Below, piece by piece: positions 27,332-35,562 of a stretch of 64,000 bases of DNA. This DNA is from Planomicrobium sp. YIM 101495 (lineage in GTDB: Bacteria; Bacillota; Bacilli; Bacillales_A; Planococcaceae), in contig NZ_WLZW01000004.1 in assembly GCF_009707665.1 (NCBI RefSeq), positions 1-64,000 of the forward strand, given 5' to 3'. The notes beneath the pieces are model-generated. The model was given only the letters and a program-made list of their open reading frames with translations, made no database searches and was not told the DNA's origin. Each line of letters starts with the position of its first letter. The stretch's first letter is position 1. The position numbers and the translations under genes are program-made.

Positions 27332-28648
27332 TCAACTTGCCACTAAGATGCCAGCCAGCATCTTCCCCTCAACAAAATCCTTCAGCACATGCACGCCCAT
27401 CACACAATCGTTCAGCGACGACCATTCTTTCGGGTGATGGCTGATGCCGTCCTTGCTTCTGACAAACAGCATGGCGGCCGGGATATGGCGGCCGAGGACC
27501 ATCGTATCGTGCGCGGCACCGCTCGCGAGGTAGATCGGCTTGATTCCGAACTTCGACAAGGAAGCAGCAAGTTCCGCTTGCAACTGCTCGTTGATCGGAA
27601 CGGGCTGGATGCGGGTGTTTTGTTTGATGGCAACTTCGACACCGCGTTGTTCGGCGACCGTTTTCGCTTCGAGTGAGATGCGTTCAACAAGTGCATCGCG
27701 GGTGTCTTCGTAAATATCCCGGATATCGACGTGCAGGACGACTTGTTCAGGGATGACGTTGATGCCGTTCGGCGAAACGTCGAATTTTCCGATGGTCGCG
27801 ACTGCGGTATCACTCACTTGTGCAGGGAAGTCCGGCACACGGGAAGCGAATTCCGCAGCGGCGACGAGCGGATCGCGGCGGCCAATCATCGGGGTGTTTC
27901 CGGCGTGGCCTGCTTGTCCGGTGAAAGTCATTTCGACCCAGGACGGTCCCGCGATTCCACTGACGATGCCGACCGGCTGATCGGCTTTTTCCAGCTTCTT
28001 GCCTTGTTCGATATGGATTTCCACGAACAATTCCAATTCACCGATGTCCCGCTTCGCCTCTTTGAACCGGGCCAAAGAACTGCCGTAATGGGTAAGGACC
28101 TGTTCAAACGTCTCGCCGTTGAAGTCGCGCAGCTTGGCGAATTCTTCGTCGGTGAAGTCGCCGATCATCCCACGGCTGCCGCTCAGCCCGCTTTTGAAAC
28201 GCGCGCCTTCTTCGTCCGAGAAGATGATGACTTCATAAGGCTTTTCAGGAGTGAAGCCGGTGTCTTTCCAGGCTTCTGCGACTTCAAGGGCAGATAGCAC
28301 GCCGAGTGGACCGTCGAAGTTCCCGCCGTTCGGCACGCTGTCGACATGGGAACCGGAAGCGATTGCTTTCGCGTCGCTGCTCTTCCCTTCAAGACGGCCG
28401 ATGACATTGCCGGCGCCGTCTTCTGTGACCGAGAGGCCAGCTTGTTCCATCCATTTCTTCACGAGCGCTTTTGCCGCTTTTTCGCCGTCGGAAAACCCGG
28501 GCCGCTTTACACCTCCGACTTCCGTGAAGGCGATCAGTGACAACTCGTGGAGCCTGCGGGCCATGCGTTCACCGTCGACACCCGAATGGGACAGCTTACT
28601 ATCATATGCTTTCATCAAGTCTTCAAAAACAGGACTATGTACAGTCAT
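27332..28648 (-). CDS. M20-type Zn-dependent hydrolase (N-carbamoylase/allantoate amidohydrolase family)
   Basis: This 438-residue enzyme belongs to the hydantoinase/carbamoylase branch of M20, which removes carbamoyl or ureido groups from amino acids or allantoate. Metal ligands are visible in GSHVDSVPNGGNFDGPLGVL and SDEEGARFKSGLSGSRG, with FVEIHIEQGKKLE and ASGAAHDTMVLG as further family motifs. A dimerisation domain lies in the middle. No purine or hydantoin genes adjoin, so the exact substrate is open. Its terminator is shared with the convergent gene. Confidence 0.9.
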   Translation of the reverse strand: MTVHSPVFEDLMKAYDSKLSHSGVDGERMARRLHELSLIAFTEVGGVKRPGFSDGEKAAKALVKKWMEQAGLSVTEDGAGNVIGRLEGKSSDAKAIASGSHVDSVPNGGNFDGPLGVLSALEVAEAWKDTGFTPEKPYEVIIFSDEEGARFKSGLSGSRGMIGDFTDEEFAKLRDFNGETFEQVLTHYGSSLARFKEAKRDIGELELFVEIHIEQGKKLEKADQPVGIVSGIAGPSWVEMTFTGQAGHAGNTPMIGRRDPLVAAAEFASRVPDFPAQVSDTAVATIGKFDVSPNGINVIPEQVVLHVDIRDIYEDTRDALVERISLEAKTVAEQRGVEVAIKQNTRIQPVPINEQLQAELAASLSKFGIKPIYLASGAAHDTMVLGRHIPAAMLFVRSKDGISHHPKEWSSLNDCVMGVHVLKDFVEGKMLAGILVAS

Positions 28649-28801
28649 GAAAAAACCTCCAATAAAATGATCGAATAAAAGATGTGGCTATCCCACTCAT
28701 CATAGCGGTTTTTCAGCCCGTTTGTAAAATTGAGGCGATTGGATGTGTGAAAAGGTGTAAACGCTAAAATGAAAGTAAGAAATGTTGAGGGGAGAATGGC
28801 G

Positions 28802-29446
28802 ATGAACATCGAGGAGCGATTGAAAAGGGCGTTCGGATTGTTTGACAGAGGAAAGTTTGACGAGGCAGAAGCGATTTACGAGGAGTGCCTGGGCAGTCTG
28901 ACAGAGAAAATTTCGCCGTATTATGTGGAGGCGCTTCATGGGCTCGGTTATGTTAGAAGCGCAAAAGGGAGATATGCAGAAGCAAGGGACTGTTACAGGG
29001 AATTATTGGAGATGGCGAAAGAGCAAGACGATTGGCAAAAAGAAGCGGTGGTGCTTCATCAATGCGGAATGGTGGAGCGGATGACAGGCTGTTTGCCGGA
29101 AGCCAAGGATTTTTTTGAAAAAGAATATGTGATCTGGAAACACGAAGCGTCGGATTTCCATGTCGGCTTTTCAGCGAATTTCTATGAGCAGGGAATCGTT
29201 GCATTGAAGGAAGGAAATGAAAGAGAGGCTGGAAATTTCCTTCAGCAGGCACTTGAATTTGCGGAGCGGTCAGGCGATCTGGTAGCGCTCGGCTGTGCAC
29301 ACCGGGGGCTCGGTCAATTAATGGCTTCGCTGGATAAGAAGGAAGAGGCAGACATGCAATTTCATTCGGCAGTCCGGGCATTTGAAGAAGCGGGGGATGT
29401 ACAGGCGGTGAAAGATGTGAATCGCTTGCACAGGGGGCTTGATTAA
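28802..29446 (+). CDS. TPR-repeat protein
   Basis: A 214-residue protein made of about five tetratricopeptide repeats (for example AFGLFDRGKFDEAEAIYEECL, YVRSAKGRYAEARDCYRELL and HRGLGQLMASLDKKEEADMQF, each trimmed here by the family spacing). No enzyme domain or signal peptide. Such proteins bind partner proteins; the partner is unknown. ATG 28802 sits nine bases after GAGGGG; ATG 28796 is too close. It stands alone, convergent with the gene at 29464. Confidence 0.85.
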   Translation: MNIEERLKRAFGLFDRGKFDEAEAIYEECLGSLTEKISPYYVEALHGLGYVRSAKGRYAEARDCYRELLEMAKEQDDWQKEAVVLHQCGMVERMTGCLPEAKDFFEKEYVIWKHEASDFHVGFSANFYEQGIVALKEGNEREAGNFLQQALEFAERSGDLVALGCAHRGLGQLMASLDKKEEADMQFHSAVRAFEEAGDVQAVKDVNRLHRGLD

Positions 29447-29483
29447 AAAAGAAAAAGCGCCGCTCACTCTGCAGCACTTTTTC
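29447..29483. terminator. Probable bidirectional terminator
   Basis: AAGAAAAAGCGC and GCACTTTTTCTT form a stem between the convergent TPR and membrane-protein genes, overlapping the last codons of the latter. The U-run is part of the stem, so strength is uncertain. Confidence 0.5.
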
Positions 29484-29907
29484 TTGTGATGGAATACAGG
29501 ACGGCGATGGCAGCAAGTGCGACGAGCACGCCAAGTGCCCAATACGCCATTTGACGTATCGGCTGTTTATACGTGTACGCCGATTCCCAAACCGCCTTCA
29601 CGAATGTGCCGCCGTCTTCCACAGCAATGGCTTCATCAGTCGGAACACCGTCAATCTTGTAATAAGCAGTACCTTCCTGGTAGGTGTTGGAAAAGTTTCC
29701 GCTAAGCTGCTCCATGTCGGAATAAGCAGTGACCTCGCCGATTTTTTCTCCGACGTTCTCCACAGTCTCTTTGGTCGTGACATAGAGTGCATCATCCCAG
29801 ACGACAAATGGATATGCCCAGCTTGTGGCCTGTGCGTGGAGCGGGAAGAGCATGCTAACTAATAAGGTGATCAACGAGCCAGTCACAATCGGATGTTGGA
29901 TTTTCAA
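29464..29907 (-). CDS. Membrane-anchored exported protein, unknown
   Basis: A 147-residue protein with an N-terminal signal peptide (LITLLVSMLFPLHAQA), an extracellular part of about 85 residues (WAYPFVVWDDALYVTT, SGNFSNTYQEGTAYYKI) and a C-terminal membrane helix (MAYWALGVLVALAAIAVLY) with a basic tail. I prefer the TTG start at 29907, which gives a normal signal peptide and uses GAGGAG ten bases upstream; ATG 29925 would place that site inside the gene. It directly follows the serpin gene and is probably co-transcribed with it. Confidence 0.75.
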   Translation of the reverse strand: MKIQHPIVTGSLITLLVSMLFPLHAQATSWAYPFVVWDDALYVTTKETVENVGEKIGEVTAYSDMEQLSGNFSNTYQEGTAYYKIDGVPTDEAIAVEDGGTFVKAVWESAYTYKQPIRQMAYWALGVLVALAAIAVLYSITRKSAAE

Positions 29908-29925
29908 TGGATAGCATCTCCTCAT

Positions 29926-31164
29926 TTATTCAGCCGGATTTTCAATCGCTCCCATGAACAGAATGACGCCGCTCGTTTCATCGGTGATGGTGAAGAAGAA
30001 CGGACGGTCCACCGTCATTTCGAATGGGTCGGCGGGTGCAGAGGTTTCCCCTACGCTTACAGAAGTGGCTGCCGCTGCTTCCGTTCCTTGTTCGTTCACA
30101 TCGATGAAGGTTTTTTGTTTCACTTCACTGATGTACAGTTTGTCGCTGTCACTGAACATCTTCGATAGATCAGCCGAGTCGAAAGCAGTTTCCATGCCGA
30201 GGCGCTGTAACGTATCGTTCAGGATCATCTCTTTTTCCAGTTTGAATTTCGGCAGCCGGATCGTCCCCGCCTGCTCCGTCATCCCATCTTGCCACTCGTT
30301 CCAAGTCTCGGTTGTCATCGCTGTTTTCAATTCGGCAAGAGAAGAATGCGCTGCCGGCAAAATGACGGTCATGCTCATTTCACCGTCACCGTAAGGCAAA
30401 GATACAGCTTGGAAATCTGTCGTTTCCAAATAAGGAAGGTCCTCATGCATGGACATGAGCGGAACATCCACATCCGTGCCGTCTTCCAGCTGGAAAGGCT
30501 GTTCTTCCGTCAGAGATTCATCAAAAGGGAATTGCCAGTCGCCGTTGAAATAAATGGCATTCAGCAGCATGGCAATCAAATTGTCAGGAAGCGGAGATGG
30601 CGCCATTTCTTCGATTTTGCCATTCGTCGCATCATTCACCCAACCGTTGATCCGGTCCGCCACTCCAGCGTCCTCCCGGTCGATCGATTCCACTGACGCA
30701 TTGTAATAATCCTCGCTGCTCGCGGTGAACGGTTCGAGCAGTTCATAACGTTCATCGACCCAGATCGAATTAGCGACGTTCAGCTCGATGCCTTCTCCCA
30801 TATTCGAAAGCAGAGCCATGAGCGAAGCGTTCGCACGGTTCAGTTCTTCAGGAGAGAGCCCGTCCGCCCTCAGCACTGCCGCGATTTCTTCTTTCGTTTG
30901 GCCTTCCGCTCCGTTATAAACCATCGACAGCGCCAGGAACAGGCTCGTCGGTGACAGCACGATATTGCCGCCTTCCGCCTCGGACAGATCTGCCATGATA
31001 TTGATGCCAAGTTTATTATTGGCTTCGGCCATTTGTTCGTAATCACTGTCCCCGTACTCAACAGATGCAGCAGGGCGCAGGTCCTCATTCGTCTTCTCTT
31101 GTCCGCAAGCCGCAAGAATCACGAACAGTCCGGAAAGCAGCACCAGCACGATTGGTTTCTTCAA
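29926..31164 (-). CDS. Serpin-family protease inhibitor, lipoprotein
   Basis: A 412-residue protein with a lipoprotein signal ending in the lipobox ILAACG, then a full serpin fold (NIVLSPTSLFLALSMVYNGA near residue 70, NAIYFNGDWQFPF near 205, RPFFFTITDETSGVILFMG at the end). The hinge EQGTEAAAATS before the reactive loop has Gly at P15, Thr at P14 and small residues at P12-P9, as in inhibitory serpins; counting puts Thr-Ser at P1-P1'. It would be anchored outside the cytoplasmic membrane. The target protease is unknown. AAAGGAGGGG precedes the ATG. Confidence 0.93.
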   Translation of the reverse strand: MKKPIVLVLLSGLFVILAACGQEKTNEDLRPAASVEYGDSDYEQMAEANNKLGINIMADLSEAEGGNIVLSPTSLFLALSMVYNGAEGQTKEEIAAVLRADGLSPEELNRANASLMALLSNMGEGIELNVANSIWVDERYELLEPFTASSEDYYNASVESIDREDAGVADRINGWVNDATNGKIEEMAPSPLPDNLIAMLLNAIYFNGDWQFPFDESLTEEQPFQLEDGTDVDVPLMSMHEDLPYLETTDFQAVSLPYGDGEMSMTVILPAAHSSLAELKTAMTTETWNEWQDGMTEQAGTIRLPKFKLEKEMILNDTLQRLGMETAFDSADLSKMFSDSDKLYISEVKQKTFIDVNEQGTEAAAATSVSVGETSAPADPFEMTVDRPFFFTITDETSGVILFMGAIENPAE

Positions 31165-31227
31165 AAAAACCCCTCCTTTCCACGATTAGACGGGAAAGGA
31201 GGGGGAGGGTTACAAAGGGCCGAAGAA

Positions 31228-32403
31228 TCAAATCTTCGCTTTCGTTTCAAGCGCTTTCGGTGCTTTCCACCAATAGGTCATGATAATGCCGACGGCAAGA
31301 ACCGCTGTGGCAAAATAGAACGGGTAGTTCAAATCGATATCGAAGAGAATACCGCCTGCGATCGGGCCGAAAATATTGCCGAGGCTCGTGAACATCGAGT
31401 TCATGCCGCCGACAAACCCTTGCTCGTTCCCGGCGATACGCGACAAGTACGTCGTGACGGCAGGACGCATTAAGTCGAAGCCGACGAACACGACCATCGT
31501 CACGAGCAGGATCGCAAAATAACTCGAGACGGTCGTCATGAGGAAGACGAGTGCCGTCGAAACGATGAGACTGTAGCGTATCAGCCGGATTTCGCCGATC
31601 CAGCGCGTCAGCCGGTCGAACAGGCCGACCTGGAAAATCACACCGACAATCGCGCCGAGCGAAATGATGATCGCGATGTCTTTCGGCGTGAAGCCGAACT
31701 TGCGGTCCACAAATAGCGAGAACAGTGATTCGAATGCTGCAAGGCCGAATGACGAAATCAGGATAATCATGAATGCGATGAAGAACATCGGAACGAAAAT
31801 CCGGCGGAAGCCGCCTTTTTGGACCGGCATGCCTTCATATTCTTTACTGCGCTCGGGTTCGCGCAAAGTGATCAGCGACAGGATCATCGCAAGCAGGCCG
31901 AATGCAGCAGCGAAGAAGAACGGGACGCGTGTGCCGATCTCCGCCAAGAAGCCACCGATTCCAGGGCCGATGATGAAGCCGGTCGAGATGGCTGCAGACA
32001 TGTAGCCGAGTGCTTTCGGACGTGTCGCAGTCGTCGTGATGTCTGCGATGAATGCGGTGACTGCCGGCATGATGAACGCCGCGCTGACCCCGCCGAGAAT
32101 GCGGGACAGGAACAGCATTTCCACCGTCTGCCCGATTCCGAACAGAAACTCGGAGAAGGCGAAGACGAACAGTCCGGCGACGATCAAAGGCTTCCGCCCG
32201 ATCTTATCAACGAGACGTCCGGCGAAAGGGGAGACGATGAGCTGCGCCAACGCAAAGGCGGAAACCATGTAGCCGACCGCTGTCCCTGAGATATTGAGTT
32301 CGTTCATGATGGTCGGCGTGACCGGGATGACAAGGCCGATTCCGAGAAACGCGATAAAAAGGTTCAGCAGGAGAATGGGTAGGGCAAATTTATGTTTGTT
32401 CAC
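31228..32403 (-). CDS. MFS multidrug efflux transporter
   Basis: A 391-residue protein with about 12 hydrophobic segments. Motif A (GRLVDKIGRKPLI) follows helix 2, and the antiporter motif C is visible as GFIIGPGIGGFLAE, both typical of drug:H+ antiporters of the NorA/Bmr group. It starts with GTG after GAAGGAGT. The TetR gene lies 37 bases upstream in the same direction, so the two form an operon presumably repressed by TetR. The substrate is unknown. Confidence 0.9.
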   Translation of the reverse strand: MNKHKFALPILLLNLFIAFLGIGLVIPVTPTIMNELNISGTAVGYMVSAFALAQLIVSPFAGRLVDKIGRKPLIVAGLFVFAFSEFLFGIGQTVEMLFLSRILGGVSAAFIMPAVTAFIADITTTATRPKALGYMSAAISTGFIIGPGIGGFLAEIGTRVPFFFAAAFGLLAMILSLITLREPERSKEYEGMPVQKGGFRRIFVPMFFIAFMIILISSFGLAAFESLFSLFVDRKFGFTPKDIAIIISLGAIVGVIFQVGLFDRLTRWIGEIRLIRYSLIVSTALVFLMTTVSSYFAILLVTMVVFVGFDLMRPAVTTYLSRIAGNEQGFVGGMNSMFTSLGNIFGPIAGGILFDIDLNYPFYFATAVLAVGIIMTYWWKAPKALETKAKI

Positions 32404-32440
32404 AAAAAGGACTCCTTCAATTGTAGATTGTAGATTCGGT

Positions 32441-33019
32441 TCAGCGTGTCATGCCGCGCCAGAAAACCGGCCAGACAGCATGGACACGCCGTTCGTAAAA
32501 AGCATAGCTGCTGTAGACGAGATCGATCATCGATGCTTCGGCAAGGGTCATGTAAGACAGTGCCAGGCTTTCGAAATCATCGTTATAGAGCACTTGCTCA
32601 CGTTTATGTCGTTCACGCAGTAAGCGTGCCAAGTGGCGGTGCAAGTCTTCGAAGAATGGGTCGAACACCGCGTTCACTTCCTTTTCCAGCTTGAGCGGCG
32701 GGAAATAGGCCATGCGCAAGATGAAGGTCATCATCTCGTTCTCTTCACTTTCTTTGGCAAACCATGAGAAATAGCCGAACAACAGCTCTTCCAGCGGCTG
32801 TTCCTGTGCATCGCGGAAATACGAGGCCAGTCTTGCTTTCTGTGTGTGGACTGCATAGTGGAGAGCGGAGAGGAATAAATCGTCTTTACTCGCGTAATGC
32901 GCATAGATCGAAGGTTTTTTGATGCCGACTTCCTGTGCGATATTACCTAGCGAAGCGCCCTCGTAGCCTTCTTTTGCAAAATGGTTCAAAGCCGTTTGCA
33001 GAATGATATTTGCTTTCAT
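32441..33019 (-). CDS. TetR-family transcriptional repressor
   Basis: A 192-residue regulator. The N-terminal HTH (ALNHFAKEGYEGASLGNIA, GIKKPSIYAHYASKDDLF) is canonical; the C-terminal ligand domain is unassigned. GGAAGGTG precedes the ATG, and a palindromic operator lies immediately upstream, indicating autoregulation. It is the first gene of the operon with the MFS pump and probably releases DNA when a pump substrate binds. Confidence 0.92.
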   Translation of the reverse strand: MKANIILQTALNHFAKEGYEGASLGNIAQEVGIKKPSIYAHYASKDDLFLSALHYAVHTQKARLASYFRDAQEQPLEELLFGYFSWFAKESEENEMMTFILRMAYFPPLKLEKEVNAVFDPFFEDLHRHLARLLRERHKREQVLYNDDFESLALSYMTLAEASMIDLVYSSYAFYERRVHAVWPVFWRGMTR

Positions 33020-33031
33020 AACTTCACCTTC

Positions 33032-33045
33032 CTAACGGTCGTTAG
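33032..33045. promoter_or_regulatory. Putative TetR operator
   Basis: CTAACG and CGTTAG form an inverted repeat around two bases, 13 bases upstream of the tetR start. The sequence resembles operators of QacR-like TetR proteins. Confidence 0.65.
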
Positions 33046-33130
33046 TCCATTTTGCCTTTTTCGATTCCAACTGTCAATCAGAAAAACTCCATTAAAAAAA
33101 CACCTGCAGAAGAAGCAGGTGTTTCCGCCA

Positions 33131-33451
33131 TTAACCCGACACAAGCTTCAAGCCGACTGCCGCACCGAGTACGACGCCGATCAGCAGGATGCGTTTCCAA
33201 TTCCGCGACTCATTATAGAACAGCATCCCCAGAATCGCCCCGCCGGCAGCGCCGATGCCCGTCCATACGGCATAAGCCGTCCCCATCGGCAACGTTTCCA
33301 TGGCGAGCGCAAGGAAGATGAAGCTGAGTCCGAAGCCGAGAAGGAGCAGCACGAATGCCTGCCAGTTCTTATCCCGGTGCAATTTGTTGATCATCGCGAC
33401 GCCCGTCATTTCGAACAGACCGGCCAGCACTAAATAAAACCAAGCCATCAT
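33131..33451 (-). CDS. SMR-family guanidinium exporter subunit (YkkD-like)
   Basis: A 106-residue protein with four membrane helices and the SMR signature glutamate in helix 1 ([13 protein letters not shown]) and [14 protein letters not shown] in helix 3. It is translationally coupled to the upstream SMR gene (ATGA overlap), making a two-gene heteromeric pair. The operon sits under a guanidine-I riboswitch, so guanidinium export with proton antiport is the most likely job. An alternative start is the next ATG at 33448. Confidence 0.9.
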   Translation of the reverse strand: MMAWFYLVLAGLFEMTGVAMINKLHRDKNWQAFVLLLLGFGLSFIFLALAMETLPMGTAYAVWTGIGAAGGAILGMLFYNESRNWKRILLIGVVLGAAVGLKLVSG

Positions 33452-33789
33452 GCATCCACCCTTTCCTCATCGTCATTGTCCGTCACGAGCTTCAGCCCGA
33501 TGACACCCGCAAGCAAGATCACGATCATCGCGATTTTTGCAGGATCGAACGGCACGTCGAAGAACAGCATCTCAGACAGCACAGTCCCGGCCGTCCCCAT
33601 GCCGACGAACACGGCGTAAACGGTGCCCACCGGCAGTTTCTCCCCGGCCATGATCATCAAATAAAAACTCACGACGATCGCAATGACCGTCCCAAACCAT
33701 TCCAGTCCACTGTCTGCGTGTTTCAGGCCGATCACCCAAAACACTTCGAAAAATGCAGCGATGAATACCTTCATCCAATCTTTGTTCAT
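33448..33789 (-). CDS. SMR-family guanidinium exporter subunit (YkkC-like)
   Basis: A 113-residue, four-helix SMR protein with glutamate in [17 protein letters not shown] and the [16 protein letters not shown] segment. The C-terminus ([10 protein letters not shown]) is acidic. GAGGAGGAAAACAC precedes the ATG, about 26 bases after the riboswitch terminator. Partner of the downstream SMR gene. The paired subunits and guanidine riboswitch match the YkkC/YkkD system of Bacillus. Confidence 0.9.
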   Translation of the reverse strand: MNKDWMKVFIAAFFEVFWVIGLKHADSGLEWFGTVIAIVVSFYLMIMAGEKLPVGTVYAVFVGMGTAGTVLSEMLFFDVPFDPAKIAMIVILLAGVIGLKLVTDNDDEERVDA

Positions 33790-33815
33790 GTGTTTTCCTC
33801 CTCCGATTCACCAAA

Positions 33816-33940
33816 TAAAAAAACCTAGAAGACAACTGATCAACAGTTTCTCCCAGGCTTTTGTCCCTCCGTGGCACAGCTAGAACGCTGTGAGTTTTCT
33901 CTCGGACCAGGCCAGCGTGCGCTGCGGAACCCTAGAAAAC
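33816..33940 (-). promoter_or_regulatory. Guanidine-I (ykkC) riboswitch with terminator
   Basis: Read on the minus strand, the aptamer shows the conserved blocks CTAGGGTTCCGC, CTGGTCCGAGAGA, CACGGAGGGACAAAAGCC and CTGGGAGA in the right order. The last block, CCTGGGAGA, can instead pair with TCTTCTAGG to make a terminator stem followed by seven U (33817-33823). Guanidinium binding would hold it in the aptamer and let transcription continue into the SMR genes. Confidence 0.93.
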
Positions 33941-33966
33941 ATTTGTCATCTATCCAGTTAAGGAAA

Positions 33967-33995
33967 ATTATACGGAAGTGGGAAGGGGAAATCAA
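33967..33995 (-). promoter_or_regulatory. Sigma-A promoter of the riboswitch/SMR operon
   Basis: On the minus strand TTGATT and a consensus TATAAT are separated by 17 bases, about 30 bases upstream of the aptamer. Confidence 0.75.
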
Positions 33996-34052
33996 ATGGG
34001 GCGGGTTGGGAGAACATAAAGAATCCCGGCGAACGTTCGCCGGGATAAGTTT

Positions 34053-34805
34053 TTACTTCTTCTTCACTTTGATTCGATACGCCAAGCAGTCATCTAGCGA
34101 AGCGACCTCATGGTAGATACCTTTTTCAAAATCCATCGCACCTCCCGGGAAGTAAGCGGTGACCTGTAGTCCCGCTTGTTCGCAAAGCGCATGGATCTCT
34201 CCAGGCGTATAGCACGCAAGCGACTGCGTCACACTCGCTTCCGGATTCGCCGCGCGCCACCACGTATCCGTCATGCGCTTCGTGTCTTCCTCGAAACCGT
34301 AAACGCGTTCGGTGTCACTCGATGCGACCGGCCGCATCTGCGTGCCTTGGACCTTGCGCCAGTAATCCGGCTGATAAATATCGATCAGCCCGAACCCGTC
34401 GTCTTTCATCCAATCGCGGATGCGGAAGAGCAGACGCAACTGATCCGCATCATCCCCGACGCCAAAGCCGTCCAAATAGAGGACCGCATCGAACGTTTCG
34501 GGCAGCTCAATCGTATAGAAATCTCCGCACAGCGGCGTGACTGCCGGGTACGCATGCAGTGCTGCGAACGCATGCAGCTCCTCGACGAGCTCGATTGTCG
34601 TCACTCGTTTCCCTAGCGCCGCCAACTCGTTCGCCATGTAGCCATTGCCTGAACCAAGCTCCAACGCTGTTTTGAAATCTTTCCCGGCCTGCTCAAGAAG
34701 CAGCTGCGCATCTTCCACTAAATATCCGGGACGCACGTGCTGCCGTTCGGGGTTGATCATCTCGAATTGCTCTTTATAGAAAGGTTTTGTCCATTGTTCA
34801 GTCAT
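34053..34805 (-). CDS. Class I SAM-dependent methyltransferase, unknown substrate
   Basis: A 250-residue protein with a Rossmann methyltransferase fold. Motif I is ALELGSGNGYMANELA near residue 47, followed by VTTIELVEEL (acidic residue for the SAM ribose) and FDAVLYLDGFGVGDD as motif IV. The N-terminal WTKPFYKEQFEM helix resembles small-molecule methyltransferases. It lies behind a leader ORF with a hairpin that masks its AGGAGGAGG ribosome site, so expression is probably inducible at translation. The substrate could be a small molecule or RNA; this cannot be decided. Confidence 0.85.
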   Translation of the reverse strand: MTEQWTKPFYKEQFEMINPERQHVRPGYLVEDAQLLLEQAGKDFKTALELGSGNGYMANELAALGKRVTTIELVEELHAFAALHAYPAVTPLCGDFYTIELPETFDAVLYLDGFGVGDDADQLRLLFRIRDWMKDDGFGLIDIYQPDYWRKVQGTQMRPVASSDTERVYGFEEDTKRMTDTWWRAANPEASVTQSLACYTPGEIHALCEQAGLQVTAYFPGGAMDFEKGIYHEVASLDDCLAYRIKVKKK

Positions 34806-34813
34806 GTTAAATG

Positions 34814-34843
34814 TCCTCCTCCTGTAATTTGTGCGATTACAGG
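34814..34843 (-). promoter_or_regulatory. Shine-Dalgarno-sequestering hairpin before the methyltransferase
   Basis: CCTGTAAT (end and stop of the leader ORF) pairs perfectly with ATTACAGG around a seven-base loop; the right arm runs into the AGGAGGAGG ribosome site of the methyltransferase. Translation of the leader would open it. Confidence 0.65.
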
Positions 34844-34869
34844 TGAAGCTTCAAGTTCCGGATTCCCAT
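34837..34869 (-). CDS. Ten-residue leader peptide MGIRNLKLHL
   Basis: A short ORF on the minus strand with a very strong ribosome site (GAGGAGGTG, seven bases before ATG) encodes MGIRNLKLHL and stops inside the left arm of the hairpin that covers the methyltransferase ribosome site. This is the organisation of erm-type translational attenuators, in which a ribosome on the leader changes the fold downstream. It is too short for ordinary gene finders. The inducing condition and peptide role are inferred. Confidence 0.6.
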   Translation of the reverse strand: MGIRNLKLHL

Positions 34870-34991
34870 AGACGGGCACCTCCTCTTTATTTCATTGTAG
34901 CTGACAGGGCAGCGGGAGAAAAGGGGGAATGTTCTGTTGGCTGAGTGGAAGGATTTTGAAAATGAACGCAGATTTTTTCAAGTAAAAGGGC

Positions 34992-35064
34992 ATACTGTCC
35001 GCAATTGACCAAATACTGTCCGGAACAGGTGAAATACTGTCCGGAAACCATCAAATACTGTCCG
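34992..35064 (+). repeat. 21-nt-period array of ATACTGTCCG, four units
   Basis: ATACTGTCCG begins at 34992, 35013, 35034 and 35055, an exact 21-base period with variable 11-base spacers ending in AA. It lies in the 336-base gap between the leader ORF and the small membrane gene. Nothing else is seen in that gap apart from the promoter at 35141. Confidence 0.85.
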
Positions 35065-35140
35065 CAAGGTTAAATTGCCCAAATCGGTCCTTGAAATCGA
35101 CAAAGTCCCAACCCGAAAACTGTTACAAACGTAAAATAAT

Positions 35141-35169
35141 TTGAATTTTCAATCAAATTAATGTATAAT
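35141..35169 (+). promoter_or_regulatory. Sigma-A promoter
   Basis: TTGAAT at 35141-35146, 17-base spacer, consensus TATAAT at 35164-35169; about 37 bases upstream of the next start codon. Confidence 0.8.
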
Positions 35170-35205
35170 TCTCACAATAACTACATTCCCAACAGGAGGG
35201 ATGCC

Positions 35206-35400
35206 ATGCTGATAGGAATTGTGCTGGGTGTGTTCGGAGGATTGCTTACGTTCGGCGTGTTATACGATTCTTTCGTCAGAAAAAGCTTCAAAGCACAAAA
35301 AAGCCAGGAACATTTGCCGCCGCATGCCAATCAACACATCGACAACGGACGCGTGGACGGTGCGGCGAATCAAATGTCGAGCCAGAGTACAGGATTCTGA
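35206..35400 (+). CDS. Small single-pass membrane protein, unknown
   Basis: A 64-residue protein with one N-terminal membrane helix (LIGIVLGVFGGLLTFGVLY) and a polar, histidine-containing tail facing the cytoplasm by the positive-inside rule. The ATG at 35206 follows CAGGAGGGATGCC; an ORF start at 35161 would overlap the promoter. It has its own promoter and terminator. Function unknown. Confidence 0.75.
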   Translation: MLIGIVLGVFGGLLTFGVLYDSFVRKSFKAQKSQEHLPPHANQHIDNGRVDGAANQMSSQSTGF

Positions 35401-35403
35401 AAA

Positions 35404-35431
35404 GGAAAAAACCCGCGGCTGCGGGTTTTTT
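35404..35431 (+). terminator. Terminator of the small membrane gene
   Basis: AAAAACCCGC pairs with GCGGGTTTTT around GGCT, with further T after the stem. Symmetric enough to act in both directions. Confidence 0.88.
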
Positions 35432-35562
35432 AATGGAATTCAATCAGTATTCTGCTCGATTTCGGTAAATCCAGTATAGCATAAAGATTTTGTAATTATA
35501 AGACTACTATTTCCTGGCATCATTCCCTACGCTAAAGAAAGCGAACGAAAGGGGAGAATGGA

